Origin: CAZYFH01 sp964646815
GTDB taxonomy: Bacteria; Acidobacteriota; Vicinamibacteria; Vicinamibacterales; UBA8438
Assembly (NCBI GenBank): GCA_964646815.1
Contig: CAZYFH010000007.1
Span: 67,936-131,935 of the forward strand
Direction: 5' to 3'
Length of the DNA: 64,000 nucleotides
Below the pieces are notes generated by a model. It did no database searches and had not been told where the DNA came from. It was given only the letters and a program-made list of their open reading frames with translations. Shown here one piece after another: positions 24,717-34,980 of the stretch. Positions within the stretch are counted from its first letter, which is position 1. Every line of letters begins with the position of its first letter. A program made the translations under genes and the position numbers.

Positions 24717-25652
24717 CTAGTTCCGGATTGAATGTCCCGTCAGCTTCAAGAACACGTCCTCGAGATTCGGCAACACCGTCCTGAACTCCGTCACCCGCAT
24801 GCCGTGCTCCGACAAGCACTGGATAACGTCGGTGACCAGGTCCTCGCCGGCGCCGCGAATCGTGTAGTGCGGTCTGTCACACTCGACGGCGGCGACCCTC
24901 GGGATCTCGTGAAATCGAGTCTCCGCGCCGGGGGCGTCGGTGGTTAGCATCACAGAGCGTTCCGGGCAGTGCCGTCCGATGAGTCCCGCCGGGCTGTCGA
25001 CGTCGATGACGCGGCCATGCTCGACGATCGCCACGCGATCGCACAGGCGCTCGGCTTCCTCCATCAGGTGCGTGGTGAGAACGACCGTCTTGCCCCGGCC
25101 ACGGATACCGCGCACGAGATCCCAGATCGCTCGACGGGCCTGCGGATCGAGACCGGTCGTCAGCTCGTCTAGGAAGACGACCTCCGGATCGTTGATAAGC
25201 GAGAGCGCGATGAACAGGCGTTGCTTCTGCCCGCCCGACAGCGTCATGAACCAGGCGTTGCGCTTTTCCGCCAGCCCGAGCTGGCCGAGCAACTGGTCGG
25301 CCTCGATGGGTGTCGTGTAGAGCGATGCCCAGAGGTCGACGGCCTCCCACACCTTGATGCGCTTCTGGAGCTGTGCCTCTTGCAACTGGATCCCGATCCG
25401 ATCTGCCAGAGCGTAGGCGTCCCTGATGGGGTCGAGCCCGAGCACCGAGATCATGCCCGCGTCAGGCGTTCTCAGACCCTCGATGCACTCCATTGTGGTG
25501 GTCTTGCCAGCGCCGTTCGGGCCGATCAATCCGAAGATCTCACCCCGACGCACATCGAAGGACACCTCGTCGACCGCGATGGTCGAACCGTAGGTTTTGC
25601 GGATGCCCGACGCGACGACGACGGCGGGGTGGGCTGTGTCGGGTGGAGTCAC
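24717..25652 (-). CDS. ABC-2 exporter ATP-binding protein
   Basis: A 311-residue ATPase of the ABC-2 (drug/polysaccharide exporter) type, starting at GTG 25652. It has Walker A GPNGAGKTTT, Q-loop LQEAQLQKRI, signature LSGGQKQR, Walker B VVFLDELTTGLD and the H-loop in VVLTTHLMEEAE. The C-terminal about 90 residues form the extra domain seen in this subclass (PERSVMLTTDAPGAETRF ... LPNLEDVFLKLTGHSIR). It pairs with the permease six bases downstream and follows the cytochrome c gene by 32 bases. It powers export across the inner membrane; the substrate is unknown. Confidence 0.93.
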   Translation of the reverse strand: MTPPDTAHPAVVVASGIRKTYGSTIAVDEVSFDVRRGEIFGLIGPNGAGKTTTMECIEGLRTPDAGMISVLGLDPIRDAYALADRIGIQLQEAQLQKRIKVWEAVDLWASLYTTPIEADQLLGQLGLAEKRNAWFMTLSGGQKQRLFIALSLINDPEVVFLDELTTGLDPQARRAIWDLVRGIRGRGKTVVLTTHLMEEAERLCDRVAIVEHGRVIDVDSPAGLIGRHCPERSVMLTTDAPGAETRFHEIPRVAAVECDRPHYTIRGAGEDLVTDVIQCLSEHGMRVTEFRTVLPNLEDVFLKLTGHSIRN

Positions 25653-25684
25653 GGTCGTTCGTCGACGAGGCGCCCCTGATCGGC

Positions 25685-26119
25685 CTACGGCTGGACCGCC
25701 TCCAGGGTGATCGACCGGAGTGGCGCGGCTCGATCACGCATATCCGTGTCGCCCGCGGGGAAGTCGTTCTGCTGGAGCATGTAGGCCAACACGGCCGCCT
25801 TGTCACTCCGGCTCAGGCTCCCAGGATTGCCTTCCGGCATCGAGATCCGGATCCGCTCAAAGAGATCGCCGATCGTCAGGCCGTTCCAGGCCCACCGGAA
25901 ATCATCACCCGCGAGCGCCGGCGCGGTCTCGCCCCCCTCGAGCGTCTGGCCGTGGCATTCGGCGCACGCGTTCTTGTAGACCGGTCCGCCGCGCACCGCC
26001 TGGGCTTCCGTATAGATCCCGCTCCAGACCGACGTCGGCGGCTGGACCATCGCGGCGCTGAGGGTTGCCGCGAGCAAACCGAGGGCGCCGACTCCGGCGA
26101 GCGCGGCGTGAGTCTGCAT
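25685..26119 (-). CDS. Secreted class I cytochrome c
   Basis: A 144-residue monohaem cytochrome c, first gene of the minus-strand operon down to 22696. A signal or anchor helix lies at residues 5-25 (ALAGVGALGLLAATLSAAM). The haem-binding motif is CAECH in VYKNACAECHGQTLEGG, and the likely axial Met is in RISMPEGNPG. The C-terminus YMLQQNDFPAG is typical of c-type cytochromes associated with PQQ dehydrogenases in this group. It could accept electrons from the quinoproteins in the window, but it is 23 kb from the dehydrogenase gene, so that link is speculative. No -35 could be seen upstream. Confidence 0.9.
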   Translation of the reverse strand: MQTHAALAGVGALGLLAATLSAAMVQPPTSVWSGIYTEAQAVRGGPVYKNACAECHGQTLEGGETAPALAGDDFRWAWNGLTIGDLFERIRISMPEGNPGSLSRSDKAAVLAYMLQQNDFPAGDTDMRDRAAPLRSITLEAVQP

Positions 26120-26441
26120 GGCATTGGGATTCTATCGGAGACCGCCCTCGGGAGCATCTGCCGCGCGTCGGCTGCACGTTCGGAATAGTGTCACGGAAGT
26201 ACGCAAAACAAGCGATGGAGCCGTTGCAGAAAACGCTCACAATGGCCGGGAGCGTCGACGGCCGAGTTGCGCCGAGACCCCCCTGCGACACGGCGACCAG
26301 TTATCGACCATTCTCGACGTGGTCGGCCTCAAGGCGAACCTACGGACCTGCCTGTGCGAGATCCTCCCCAATAGCTGACTGCGGGAGCTCGATCGATTCC
26401 TCGGAGCGGTCGATGCGCTGTAGCTGCAGGAGAGCCATCTC
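26120..26441 (+). other. Gap upstream of the AraC gene; possible decayed coding sequence
   Basis: There is no intact gene. In the AraC frame, 26289-26378 reads HGDQLSTILDVVGLKANLRT and CLCEILPNS to a TGA, then LRELDRFLGAVDAL to a TAG at 26421-26423, then LQESHLVIAALADV into the annotated AraC ORF. The continuity of helix-like sequence in one frame across two stops suggests that a longer AraC N-terminal domain once existed. Confidence 0.35.
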
Positions 26442-27203
26442 GTGATCGCTGCGCTGGCCGATGTCGCCGACTACATGACCCGGCTCATCGGTGTGGTGGA
26501 CCCGAAAGGCCGCGGGCTGGACATACCACTGATTCTGCAGGACCCTGCTTCGCTGACGGCACCTACCGCCGATCTGTACTGCCCATTCCGCCAGGAGCTG
26601 CACGCCTCGCTGCGAGGCGTGCAGCGGCGCCGACTGGTTCGTGGAAGTCAAGCGCGGCGCATTGCCTACTTGCTGGACGAGCGAGTCCACGAGCGGTGGA
26701 CATTGGCGCGTCTCACCTCGGTCACGCGCATGTCGCGATCACATCTCGCCCGGGTCTTCGGGCGGGAGATGGGGATGACCGTACATAATTACGTCGCACG
26801 AGCAAAAATCCTGCGGGCCGTGGATCTGATCAAGGCGGAGGAGAAGATCGAAAGCGCGATGCTAAGGCTCGGTTACCGGAACAAGACCAGCTTCTATCAG
26901 TTGTTCTGGCGCTACGCTGGCGTCGGACCAAGTCAGGTAGCGACAGCCCGCGACGCCAGTGGCGGACTGACGGGTCGGTATACGAGGCGCACCGAGGGCC
27001 ACCCCGTGACGAGCGCCGGCCTACTTGCTGCGCAAGGCGAGCACGAACAGCACGTGGGCGGCGAACGCTGCAATTCCCGTGATGATCACTGCAACGAGGG
27101 GATTCACTTCGAACCTCCGGAAGCCGACTCAGCCGCCATTGTAACAGGCGACGGCGGTCAGCGCTGCGGGTTTAGAGTCTGCCCCACCTCTCGTCTCGAG
27201 TAG
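26442..27203 (+). CDS. AraC-family regulator, probably truncated or degenerate
   Basis: The open frame gives 253 residues from GTG 26442. Residues about 75-170 form an AraC DNA-binding domain with two helix-turn-helix units: WTLARLTSVTRMSRSHLARV then FGREMGMTVHNYV, and IESAMLRLGYRNKTSFYQLF. There is no complete effector domain; the preceding 320 bases hold two in-frame stops. After residue about 178 the translation becomes low-complexity and overlaps a small ORF on the other strand, so the true C-terminus was probably lost by frameshift. It may be a pseudogene. If made, it would be a free DNA-binding domain able to regulate the divergent cytochrome c operon. Confidence 0.5.
   Translation: MIAALADVADYMTRLIGVVDPKGRGLDIPLILQDPASLTAPTADLYCPFRQELHASLRGVQRRRLVRGSQARRIAYLLDERVHERWTLARLTSVTRMSRSHLARVFGREMGMTVHNYVARAKILRAVDLIKAEEKIESAMLRLGYRNKTSFYQLFWRYAGVGPSQVATARDASGGLTGRYTRRTEGHPVTSAGLLAAQGEHEQHVGGERCNSRDDHCNEGIHFEPPEADSAAIVTGDGGQRCGFRVCPTSRLE
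27021..27107 (-). CDS. 28-residue single-helix membrane microprotein
   Basis: A GTG at 27107 preceded by GGAGG with a six-base spacer opens a 28-codon frame ending at TAG 27021. The product reads MNPLVAVIITGIAAFAAHVL, then FVLALRSK: a single hydrophobic helix with a positively charged end, as in many bacterial small membrane proteins. It lies antisense to the anomalous C-terminal tail of the AraC ORF. The start signal and clean composition support it; there is no known homologue to cite. Confidence 0.45.
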   Translation of the reverse strand: MNPLVAVIITGIAAFAAHVLFVLALRSK

Positions 27204-27448
27204 GCCTGTATACACTAAATGAGGTTGGCCACCCGCGTCAGGCAGTGAACGGAGCCGCGCTGCCAACTACCCGGTACGTCGCTGCTGACACGAGCGGACC
27301 GGCGCTTGTCGCTGGACATAGGCTGCGACTACGTATCACTTTTCGCTAGTGGCCCGTCCGGGCCATTTGTCCCTAGGCCGGACATGGCTGCTGGGAACCG
27401 GTGGTGGCCGTCCAGCCTGCCACCGAGCGCAGCCGGCGCGGTGAACTG

Positions 27449-30091
27449 ATGCGACGGATTGCCCTCGGCCTCTTCTTCGTTTCCGGCGGTCTCGGACTGC
27501 TCTACGAAGTCGTCTGGATGCGCCTGCTCGTTCTGTTCTTCGGCTCGACCCACTTTGCCGTCACCGCTGTGTTGACCGCGTTCATGGCGGGGATTGCGCT
27601 CGGCGCCCTCGTCGCCGGACGACATGTCGACCGCATCGATCGACATCCCCTCTTCGTCTACGGCCTGCTCGAATTCGGCGTTGGGGTGAGCGCATTGTGC
27701 GTGCCCGTGATTCTCGACGTGATTCGGCCAGGGTTGGCCGTCATGTCGCAGGTATTCGCGTGGTCGTTCTATGTCGGCAGCCTGCTCCGTTTTCTGCTGG
27801 CGCTCGTGGTCCTCATCGTGCCCACGATGCTCATGGGCGCCACCTTGCCGACGCTGAGCCGACTGATTGCCCAGCGTGGCCGCCGGATCGAGGGCGCGGT
27901 CGGGTGGCTCTACGCCGCGAACGTCTTCGGCGCGGTTGCCGGCACCGCGCTGACCGGATTCGTGCTGCTGCCGTTGTTCGGGATCGGGGACACAGTGGCG
28001 TGGGCCGCGCTTTGCAATTTCGCGCTGGGTGCGGTCGCACTCGGCGTTGCGCGTGGTCGACGACGCGCGGATGAGTCCGACACCGTGGAGGTGCCAACCG
28101 TGGTGCCGCGACGTCGGCCTGTTGCCCAATTTTCGAGCGGACCAAGGCACGACTACGGCCGGCTAGCGCTGTGGGCGGTGGCGCTGTCTGGTGCGCTGGC
28201 TATGGTCTACGAGATCGCGTGGACGCGGGTGCTCGGGTTGGTGCTCGGTTCATCGGTCTATGCCTTCACCGTGATGCTGTCGACGTTTCTCCTCGGGCTT
28301 GCCAGCGGCGCGGCTCTGGGTGTGCGCGTTGGGGTACGCGCTGCGGCGGGCCCCCCGGTGGTGCGCCTTCTGACGGTCGTCATCAGCCTCGGTGCTGTGG
28401 CGGGGTTCCTCACGCTTCACACCCTCGCCGGGTTGCCGCCTCTATTCGCGTCGTGGTTCCACGCGTTTGGTCTCGCGGACGGGGCTGCGGTCGGGCGGTT
28501 GGCGCGGCTGGCGACGCTCGAGTTTCTTGTGGCCTCCGCGGTGATGCTCCCAGCCACCGTGAGCCTCGGGATGGTGTTCCCCCTAGCCTTGAGGCTATGG
28601 ATCAGGGGACCGGAGGGGATCGGGCGCGCGGTCGGCACGCTGTCGGCGGCCAACGCCAGCGGCACGATCGTGGGCGCGACGGCGGCCGGATTTGTCGTCC
28701 TCCCGTGGCTTGGCCTGCAAGGGAGCGTTCTTGCTGCCGTCGTCGCGGGCATTGTGTTGGCCGCCTGGATAGACGCGCGAGTGTCGGTCGGGTCGGCCGC
28801 CCGTGTGTGGGGCGCGCAAGGCCTCGCTGCCGTCGCGATCGCGATGGTCGTGCTGGCACGACCCGCGTGGGACCCGCTCGTGATGAACAGCGGCGTGTTT
28901 CAGTATGCGTCGGAGCTCACGGGAAACGCGGTGACCCGCGAAGGCTTCCGCGCTGCCCAGTATCGAGACATGGAGGTGCTGCACTATGAAGAGGGACTGA
29001 CGGCCAACATCCTCGTTGCACGGCAGCGGTCGAACGACAACGTCTGGATGTCGATCGACGGCAAGCTCGATGCGTCGTCGCGTGCGGATCTGCCGACGCA
29101 GCTCTTGCTCGGGCATCTGCCCATGCTCTGGCTCGGTTCGCGCGCCGCGGACGCACCGTCCGCCATCGTGATCGGATATGCGAGCGGGATCACGACCGGC
29201 GCCGTGACACGACACGCCCCGTCCCGAGTCACGGCGGTCGAGATCGAGCCCGCGGTGGTGCGAGCTTCCGCGTTCTTCGACCATGTCAACCACACGCCGC
29301 TGGCCGACCCGGCGGTCGAACTCGTCGAGGGTGATGGTCGGACGTTTCTGATGTCCGGTCGCGCCCCCTACGACGCGATCATCTCCGAGCCGTCTAACCC
29401 CTGGATGACGATCGCCGCTAACTTGTTCACGCGAGAGTTCTTCGAAGCTGGCCGGGAGCGGCTTGCCCCCGGGGGCGTGTTCAGCCAGTGGATTCAGCTC
29501 TACGGGCTCCCGTTGGCCGATCTGCGCTCGCTTGTGGCCACCTTCGCGTCGGTGTTTCCCCGCGTGTCGATGTTCTGGGCGACTCCGGGCCGCGATATCG
29601 TGCTGCTGGGGTCCGAGGGGACGCTCGCGGTCGATGTCGGCCGCCTGGACGCGGCGCTCGGCCGTCCCACGGTGGCCGCGGACCTGGCGCGGATCGGTGT
29701 TCGCGGCACCGCGGACCTGCTTACGTACTACCTGACAGGCGACGCGGGGACCCGGCGGTTCGCACGCGACGCGCCGATCAATACCGACGACAACGCGCTG
29801 ATCGAGTTCCGCGCGCCGTTGAGCCTGCACGCGGACACCGGTCCCGCCAACGTGGTGGCGCTCGAGCGAGTCGCCACAGACCCGCTCGCCGAGGCGATAG
29901 GTCTTCCCAACCAGCCGGAGGCGAGAGCCGACGGTTACACCGCGCTGGGCCGCGCGTTCTTTCGGCGGGGGATGTACGAGCCTGCGGTCGCGGCGATCCG
30001 CATGGCGGAAGCACTGCATCCCACCGAGACCGGCGCGTTGCGTCTCGAGAGCTACGAGCGGTCGCTGGGGCAAGCTGGGGAAGCGCGGTAG
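27449..30091 (+). CDS. Membrane-fused spermidine-synthase-like protein with C-terminal repeat
   Basis: An 880-residue protein. I prefer the ATG at 27449 (MRRIALGLFFVSGGLGLLYE); a GTG at 27401 would add 16 residues. Residues about 1-490 contain two repeats of a seven-helix, MFS-like membrane domain, each starting with GLLYEVVWMR / AMVYEIAWTR. Residues about 500-810 form a spermidine/spermine synthase-like SAM-binding fold (IVIGYASGITTGAV, AVEIEPAVV, ISEPSNPWM). The DxxDPxGP active-site motif of aminopropyltransferases is replaced, so polyamine synthesis is doubtful. The C-terminal 60 residues look like one TPR unit (GYTALGRAFFRRGMYEPAVA). Such fusions are common in this phylum and lack a proven function. 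Confidence 0.85.
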   Translation: MRRIALGLFFVSGGLGLLYEVVWMRLLVLFFGSTHFAVTAVLTAFMAGIALGALVAGRHVDRIDRHPLFVYGLLEFGVGVSALCVPVILDVIRPGLAVMSQVFAWSFYVGSLLRFLLALVVLIVPTMLMGATLPTLSRLIAQRGRRIEGAVGWLYAANVFGAVAGTALTGFVLLPLFGIGDTVAWAALCNFALGAVALGVARGRRRADESDTVEVPTVVPRRRPVAQFSSGPRHDYGRLALWAVALSGALAMVYEIAWTRVLGLVLGSSVYAFTVMLSTFLLGLASGAALGVRVGVRAAAGPPVVRLLTVVISLGAVAGFLTLHTLAGLPPLFASWFHAFGLADGAAVGRLARLATLEFLVASAVMLPATVSLGMVFPLALRLWIRGPEGIGRAVGTLSAANASGTIVGATAAGFVVLPWLGLQGSVLAAVVAGIVLAAWIDARVSVGSAARVWGAQGLAAVAIAMVVLARPAWDPLVMNSGVFQYASELTGNAVTREGFRAAQYRDMEVLHYEEGLTANILVARQRSNDNVWMSIDGKLDASSRADLPTQLLLGHLPMLWLGSRAADAPSAIVIGYASGITTGAVTRHAPSRVTAVEIEPAVVRASAFFDHVNHTPLADPAVELVEGDGRTFLMSGRAPYDAIISEPSNPWMTIAANLFTREFFEAGRERLAPGGVFSQWIQLYGLPLADLRSLVATFASVFPRVSMFWATPGRDIVLLGSEGTLAVDVGRLDAALGRPTVAADLARIGVRGTADLLTYYLTGDAGTRRFARDAPINTDDNALIEFRAPLSLHADTGPANVVALERVATDPLAEAIGLPNQPEARADGYTALGRAFFRRGMYEPAVAAIRMAEALHPTETGALRLESYERSLGQAGEAR

Positions 30092-30106
30092 CGCGACCCT
30101 TCGGCG

Positions 30107-30291
30107 CTCGTTACCGCTGGTGGAAGTCCCGCTGCAACCGACCGTTGCCGCATCCCGCAATGGCCGGCGGCGGACCAAGAGCAGTAGGGTCACATACTGG
30201 GAATTTTCGCCCTTCTCGCGCCTTGGCATGGCCAGGCGCGCATGAAGTGCAGCGGGGTCTCGGTGCGACGCGAGACTTCCACCACAGTCCA

Positions 30292-30295
<4 letters not shown>
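30107..30295. repeat. Family B short inverted-repeat element, copy 1
   Basis: About 189 bases with near-perfect inverted arms: TGGTGGAAGTCCCGC (30118-30132) and the complement of TGGTGGAAGTCTCGC (30270-30284). The right end, read inward, is CTAGTGGACTGT, nearly the same as the family A end. The core block GGGTCACATACTGGGAATTTT recurs at 59660. The right CTAG (30292-30295) contains the stop codon of the minus-strand cstA gene. Confidence 0.75.
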
Positions 30296-31986
<1,691 letters not shown>

Positions 31987-31999
31987 CCGCGCGTCCACA

Positions 32000-33001
32000 T
32001 CACTCTACCAACAGCCGGCCGACGTCCCGCAACGTGGCCAGTCCGTGGACGTCCAGCGCCTGGAGCGGAACGACGATGCGCGGCAGTTGAGCGAACACCG
32101 CCTCGATCTCGCGCCGGTAGATGCTCTCTTGGGCGCGGCGGGCGGCCAGGAACTCGTCCTGGGTCGGGGTGTCGCCCTCGTCGGGCAGTACGCGGTTCAC
32201 CACCAGCGCCGACACGGACACGTCGAAGCGGTCGAGCGTGTCGACAACCTTCCGGCTCTCGAGAATCGACAGGCGATCCGGGTTGACGACTAGGAGAAAC
32301 GCCGTTGTCGCCGTTTCGAGTAGCCGCTCGCGCGCGACGACGAACTTCCGGCGCCGCGCGTGCAGCAGCGCCTTGAGCCGAGCCTCGAGGCTGCCGGCCG
32401 CATGATCCTCCGGCTTGCTCAGCAACGACAGGTCGTCGCCCTTGGCACGCCCGCCTCCAAGGTGTCTCAACATCGAGCCCAGGCGGGTCGAATGTTCCCG
32501 GTGGCGCAGCAGACCGTCGATCCAAGCACTCATGACCTCCGGGAGCGAGAGGAGACGGACCGTGTGGCCGCTCGGTGCGGTGTCGAAGATGACGAGATCG
32601 AACGGATCGCCGGCAGTGCCCATCAGCTCGGCGACGCGTTCCAGCAGGGCCGCTTCGATCGCACCAGGAGCAGAGCGGGCGAGATCGAGCTGACGGTCGA
32701 CCTCTGCATAGAGGCGCGGGTGGACCAGCAGTTTCATCTGTTGCTTAACGGTGCCGATGTGCCGCTCAGCCTCGGCGTCCGGGTCGATTTCCAGACCGAC
32801 GAGGTTTGGAGCGAGCGTGGTCTCCGTATCGCCGATCGTGCGCCCGAAGATGTCGCCGAGCGAATGGGCGGGGTCGGTGGAAACGACGAGACATCGACGA
32901 TCACGGTCCGCGATGACGACGGCTAGCGCCGCCGCGACCGTGGTCTTGCCGACGCCACCCTTGCCACCGACGAACACGATGCGGTGCCCGGACAGGTCCA
33001 C
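32000..33001 (-). CDS. ArsA/Get3-type ATPase of the CstA operon
   Basis: 333 residues from GTG 33001 (MDLSGHRIVFVGGKGGVGKT). It has the deviant P-loop GGKGGVGKTT, the A-loop STDPAHSLGDIF, and switch II FDTAPSGHTVRLLSLPEVM, all typical of ArsA/Get3. It is a single half of about 330 residues, unlike the double-length arsenite pump ATPase, and I see no metalloid-binding Cys triad, so arsenic resistance is unlikely. It starts inside the end of the cory-CC-star gene and stops within 14 bases of the second cstA. A role in assembling or gating the CstA transporters or their small partner is inferred from the tight operon. Confidence 0.88.
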   Translation of the reverse strand: MDLSGHRIVFVGGKGGVGKTTVAAALAVVIADRDRRCLVVSTDPAHSLGDIFGRTIGDTETTLAPNLVGLEIDPDAEAERHIGTVKQQMKLLVHPRLYAEVDRQLDLARSAPGAIEAALLERVAELMGTAGDPFDLVIFDTAPSGHTVRLLSLPEVMSAWIDGLLRHREHSTRLGSMLRHLGGGRAKGDDLSLLSKPEDHAAGSLEARLKALLHARRRKFVVARERLLETATTAFLLVVNPDRLSILESRKVVDTLDRFDVSVSALVVNRVLPDEGDTPTQDEFLAARRAQESIYRREIEAVFAQLPRIVVPLQALDVHGLATLRDVGRLLVE

Positions 33002-33009
33002 GAGATCGG

Positions 33010-33270
33010 TCAGCAGCAGCGGAAATGGTCCAAGGGAGAGTGCTCCATGCCCATGCGTCGGTGCCACTCGTGAAAGCGGTCCAACAACAACGGTTGCAAC
33101 TCGAGGGTGTAATAGGTGGCCGGGTTCGGCACGCCCATCAACTCCGCGAAGACGAAGAGCATGAAGAGGTCGTCCTCGTCCCGCCGGGCTCGAGCGACCG
33201 CGCCCCGATACGGCGAAATGTAGAACTCCTGCAAGAGCTCGAGAACCGTCTCGAGACGAGAGGAGCTCAT
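33010..33270 (-). CDS. cory-CC-star family small protein
   Basis: An 86-residue protein beginning MSSSRLETVLELLQEFYISP, with a central ARRDEDDLFMLFVFAELMGV and PNPATYYTLELQPLLL, then ending FRCC at the stop codon. The terminal Cys-Cys directly before the stop is the feature after which the cory-CC-star family is named; I recall that family as a neighbour of ArsA-like ATPases and CstA. It lies 12 bases after the first cstA and its stop falls just before the ArsA GTG. The paired terminal cysteines could bind a metal or form a lipid or disulfide link; function unknown. Confidence 0.8.
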   Translation of the reverse strand: MSSSRLETVLELLQEFYISPYRGAVARARRDEDDLFMLFVFAELMGVPNPATYYTLELQPLLLDRFHEWHRRMGMEHSPLDHFRCC

Positions 33271-33282
33271 GGTTCGCGGAGT

Positions 33283-34980
33283 CTACGTGCCCGCCGTGGC
33301 CGCCGCGGCGCGCCGCTCCCGCAACAAGGCCGACGCGGCCTCGAGCAAGACGAAGATCGCGCAGATAATAATCAATACATCGATGGCCATCAGCACGTAC
33401 TGGCTGTTTGTGTAGAGACTGCGCAACTGGATCAGCGCGCTCCAGAGCGCCATGACGGTGACGAACACCATCGGTATCAGCGTGTAACGCGTCGGTCGTC
33501 CGAGTTTGACGAGGATCACGCTGATCACCAGCAGCGTCAGACCGGCGAGCAGCTGGTTCGTCGTGCCGAAGAGCGGCCAGATGGCCATGCCCCCGGTCCC
33601 AACGGGTGCGCCAGGGGGGGTCGCCCCGAACGCGAGCAAGATGCAGAAGGTAACCGCCACGCCGGTGGCGACATAGCCGTTCGTGAGTGGCGGGATGTTG
33701 TAGATCGTGCCGCATTCCTGGACGATGTAGCGCTGTAGCCGGACGCCGGCATCCATCGTCGTGCCGGCAAAAAGTACGGCCATCACCGTCAGCAGCGTCT
33801 GCGCGAAGGTGAACGGGAGCCCGAGGCCGTTGTTTGCGATGGTGGCGCCCCCTTGCACGAAGGCTGTGACACCGCCGAGCGCGGTGAACTCGGTGTTGAC
33901 ATACACCGCCTCCCAGTCGGCCAGAGTCGCGAACCCGGCCGTCGCCGCGATGATAGCGACGATGGCGAGAGTTCCCTCTCCAAGGGAGCCGAGATACCCG
34001 ACGAAACGTGCGTCGGTTTCCTTGTTGAGCTGTTTCGACGTGGTGCCAGAGCTGACCAGTCCGTGGAAGCCGGAAATCGCGCCGCAGGCAATTGTGACGA
34101 ACAACAGCGGAAAGATCGGCGGGGTGGCGGGCGGTAGATTCGGGTTGATGGCCGGCGCGACGACGGTTGGACTGGCGATGAGGACCGCACTATACAGGAT
34201 ACCGAGACCGACGACGAGCTGGATCCCATTGATGTAGTCGCGCGGTTGGAGCAGCAGCCAGACCGGCAGCATCGACGCCACGGCAGCGTAGGCGAAGAGG
34301 ATAAGGATCCACTGTGCCTGCGGCCCCAGACCGGCGACGCTCGCGGGCAACGCGACCGGGACGACGTCGCCAACATAGATAACCGCATATAGGATGATCG
34401 TCCCGACCACGGTCGGCCAGAGAATACCGACGCCGACCTTGTAGAGCAGTACGCCGATGGCGACCGCGACGACGATGGCGCTCCAGGCCGGGATGACGCT
34501 CGCCGGTGTGGCCACGAGCGCCTCGGAGATGGCAACGGCAAAGACCGCGTTGACCATTAGCAGCAGGAAGAAAACGACGATCATGAAGAGCGCGCGGGCT
34601 CGGTGGCTGACCAACTCGCCGCTCAACGACGAGACCGACTGGGCCTTGTTGCGGACGCTCGCCCAGATCGCGCCGAAGTCGTGCACGCCGGCGAAGAACA
34701 TTGTGCCGATGACGACCCAGAGGAAGGCCGGCAGCCAACCCCACACCACCGCGATGCTCGGGCCGATGATCGGCGCCGCGCCCGCCACGGCGGTGAAGTG
34801 GTGCCCCCAGAGGACAACACGGTTTGTCGGGACGTAGTCGATGTCGTCTCGCATCGTGTGCGCCGGTGTGTCGAAGTCCGGATCGAGTCGATAGATCTTC
34901 TCGGCGATGAACTTCGAATAAAAGCGGTAGCCCGCAAAGACCGCGACCAGACCGATGACGGCAAGAACGACAGCGTTCAT
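33283..34980 (-). CDS. cstA: CstA-type carbon-starvation peptide/pyruvate transporter (first copy)
   Basis: 565 residues with about 16 membrane helices. Landmarks: YRFYSKFIAEKIYRLDPDFD, YVPTNRVVLWGHHFTAVAGA, then APIIGPSIAVVWGWLPAFLW, GAISGFHGLVSSGTTSKQLN and LFGTTNQLLAGLTLLVI. The ATG at 34980 overlaps the stop of the P1 peptidase (ATGA), showing coupling. It is clearly homologous to the copy at 30292 but not a recent duplicate, since the C-terminal halves differ widely. Predicted role is inner-membrane uptake of peptides or pyruvate, matched to the peptidase upstream. Confidence 0.94.
   Translation of the reverse strand: MNAVVLAVIGLVAVFAGYRFYSKFIAEKIYRLDPDFDTPAHTMRDDIDYVPTNRVVLWGHHFTAVAGAAPIIGPSIAVVWGWLPAFLWVVIGTMFFAGVHDFGAIWASVRNKAQSVSSLSGELVSHRARALFMIVVFFLLLMVNAVFAVAISEALVATPASVIPAWSAIVVAVAIGVLLYKVGVGILWPTVVGTIILYAVIYVGDVVPVALPASVAGLGPQAQWILILFAYAAVASMLPVWLLLQPRDYINGIQLVVGLGILYSAVLIASPTVVAPAINPNLPPATPPIFPLLFVTIACGAISGFHGLVSSGTTSKQLNKETDARFVGYLGSLGEGTLAIVAIIAATAGFATLADWEAVYVNTEFTALGGVTAFVQGGATIANNGLGLPFTFAQTLLTVMAVLFAGTTMDAGVRLQRYIVQECGTIYNIPPLTNGYVATGVAVTFCILLAFGATPPGAPVGTGGMAIWPLFGTTNQLLAGLTLLVISVILVKLGRPTRYTLIPMVFVTVMALWSALIQLRSLYTNSQYVLMAIDVLIIICAIFVLLEAASALLRERRAAAATAGT

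Noticed and set aside
23491..24819. Minus-strand 442-codon open frame
   Set aside because: It is a second frame over the ABC permease and DUF1326 genes, whose own frames contain all family motifs; the translation is low-complexity.
26376..26423. In-frame TGA in the AraC region as a selenocysteine codon
   Set aside because: A TAG follows 14 codons later, no redox motif surrounds the TGA and no SECIS-like hairpin is evident, so gene decay is simpler even though selB is present.
33002..33715. N-terminal extension of the ArsA-like gene
   Set aside because: It is out of frame with, and overlaps, the CC-star gene and the first cstA; the P-loop protein starts at GTG 33001.
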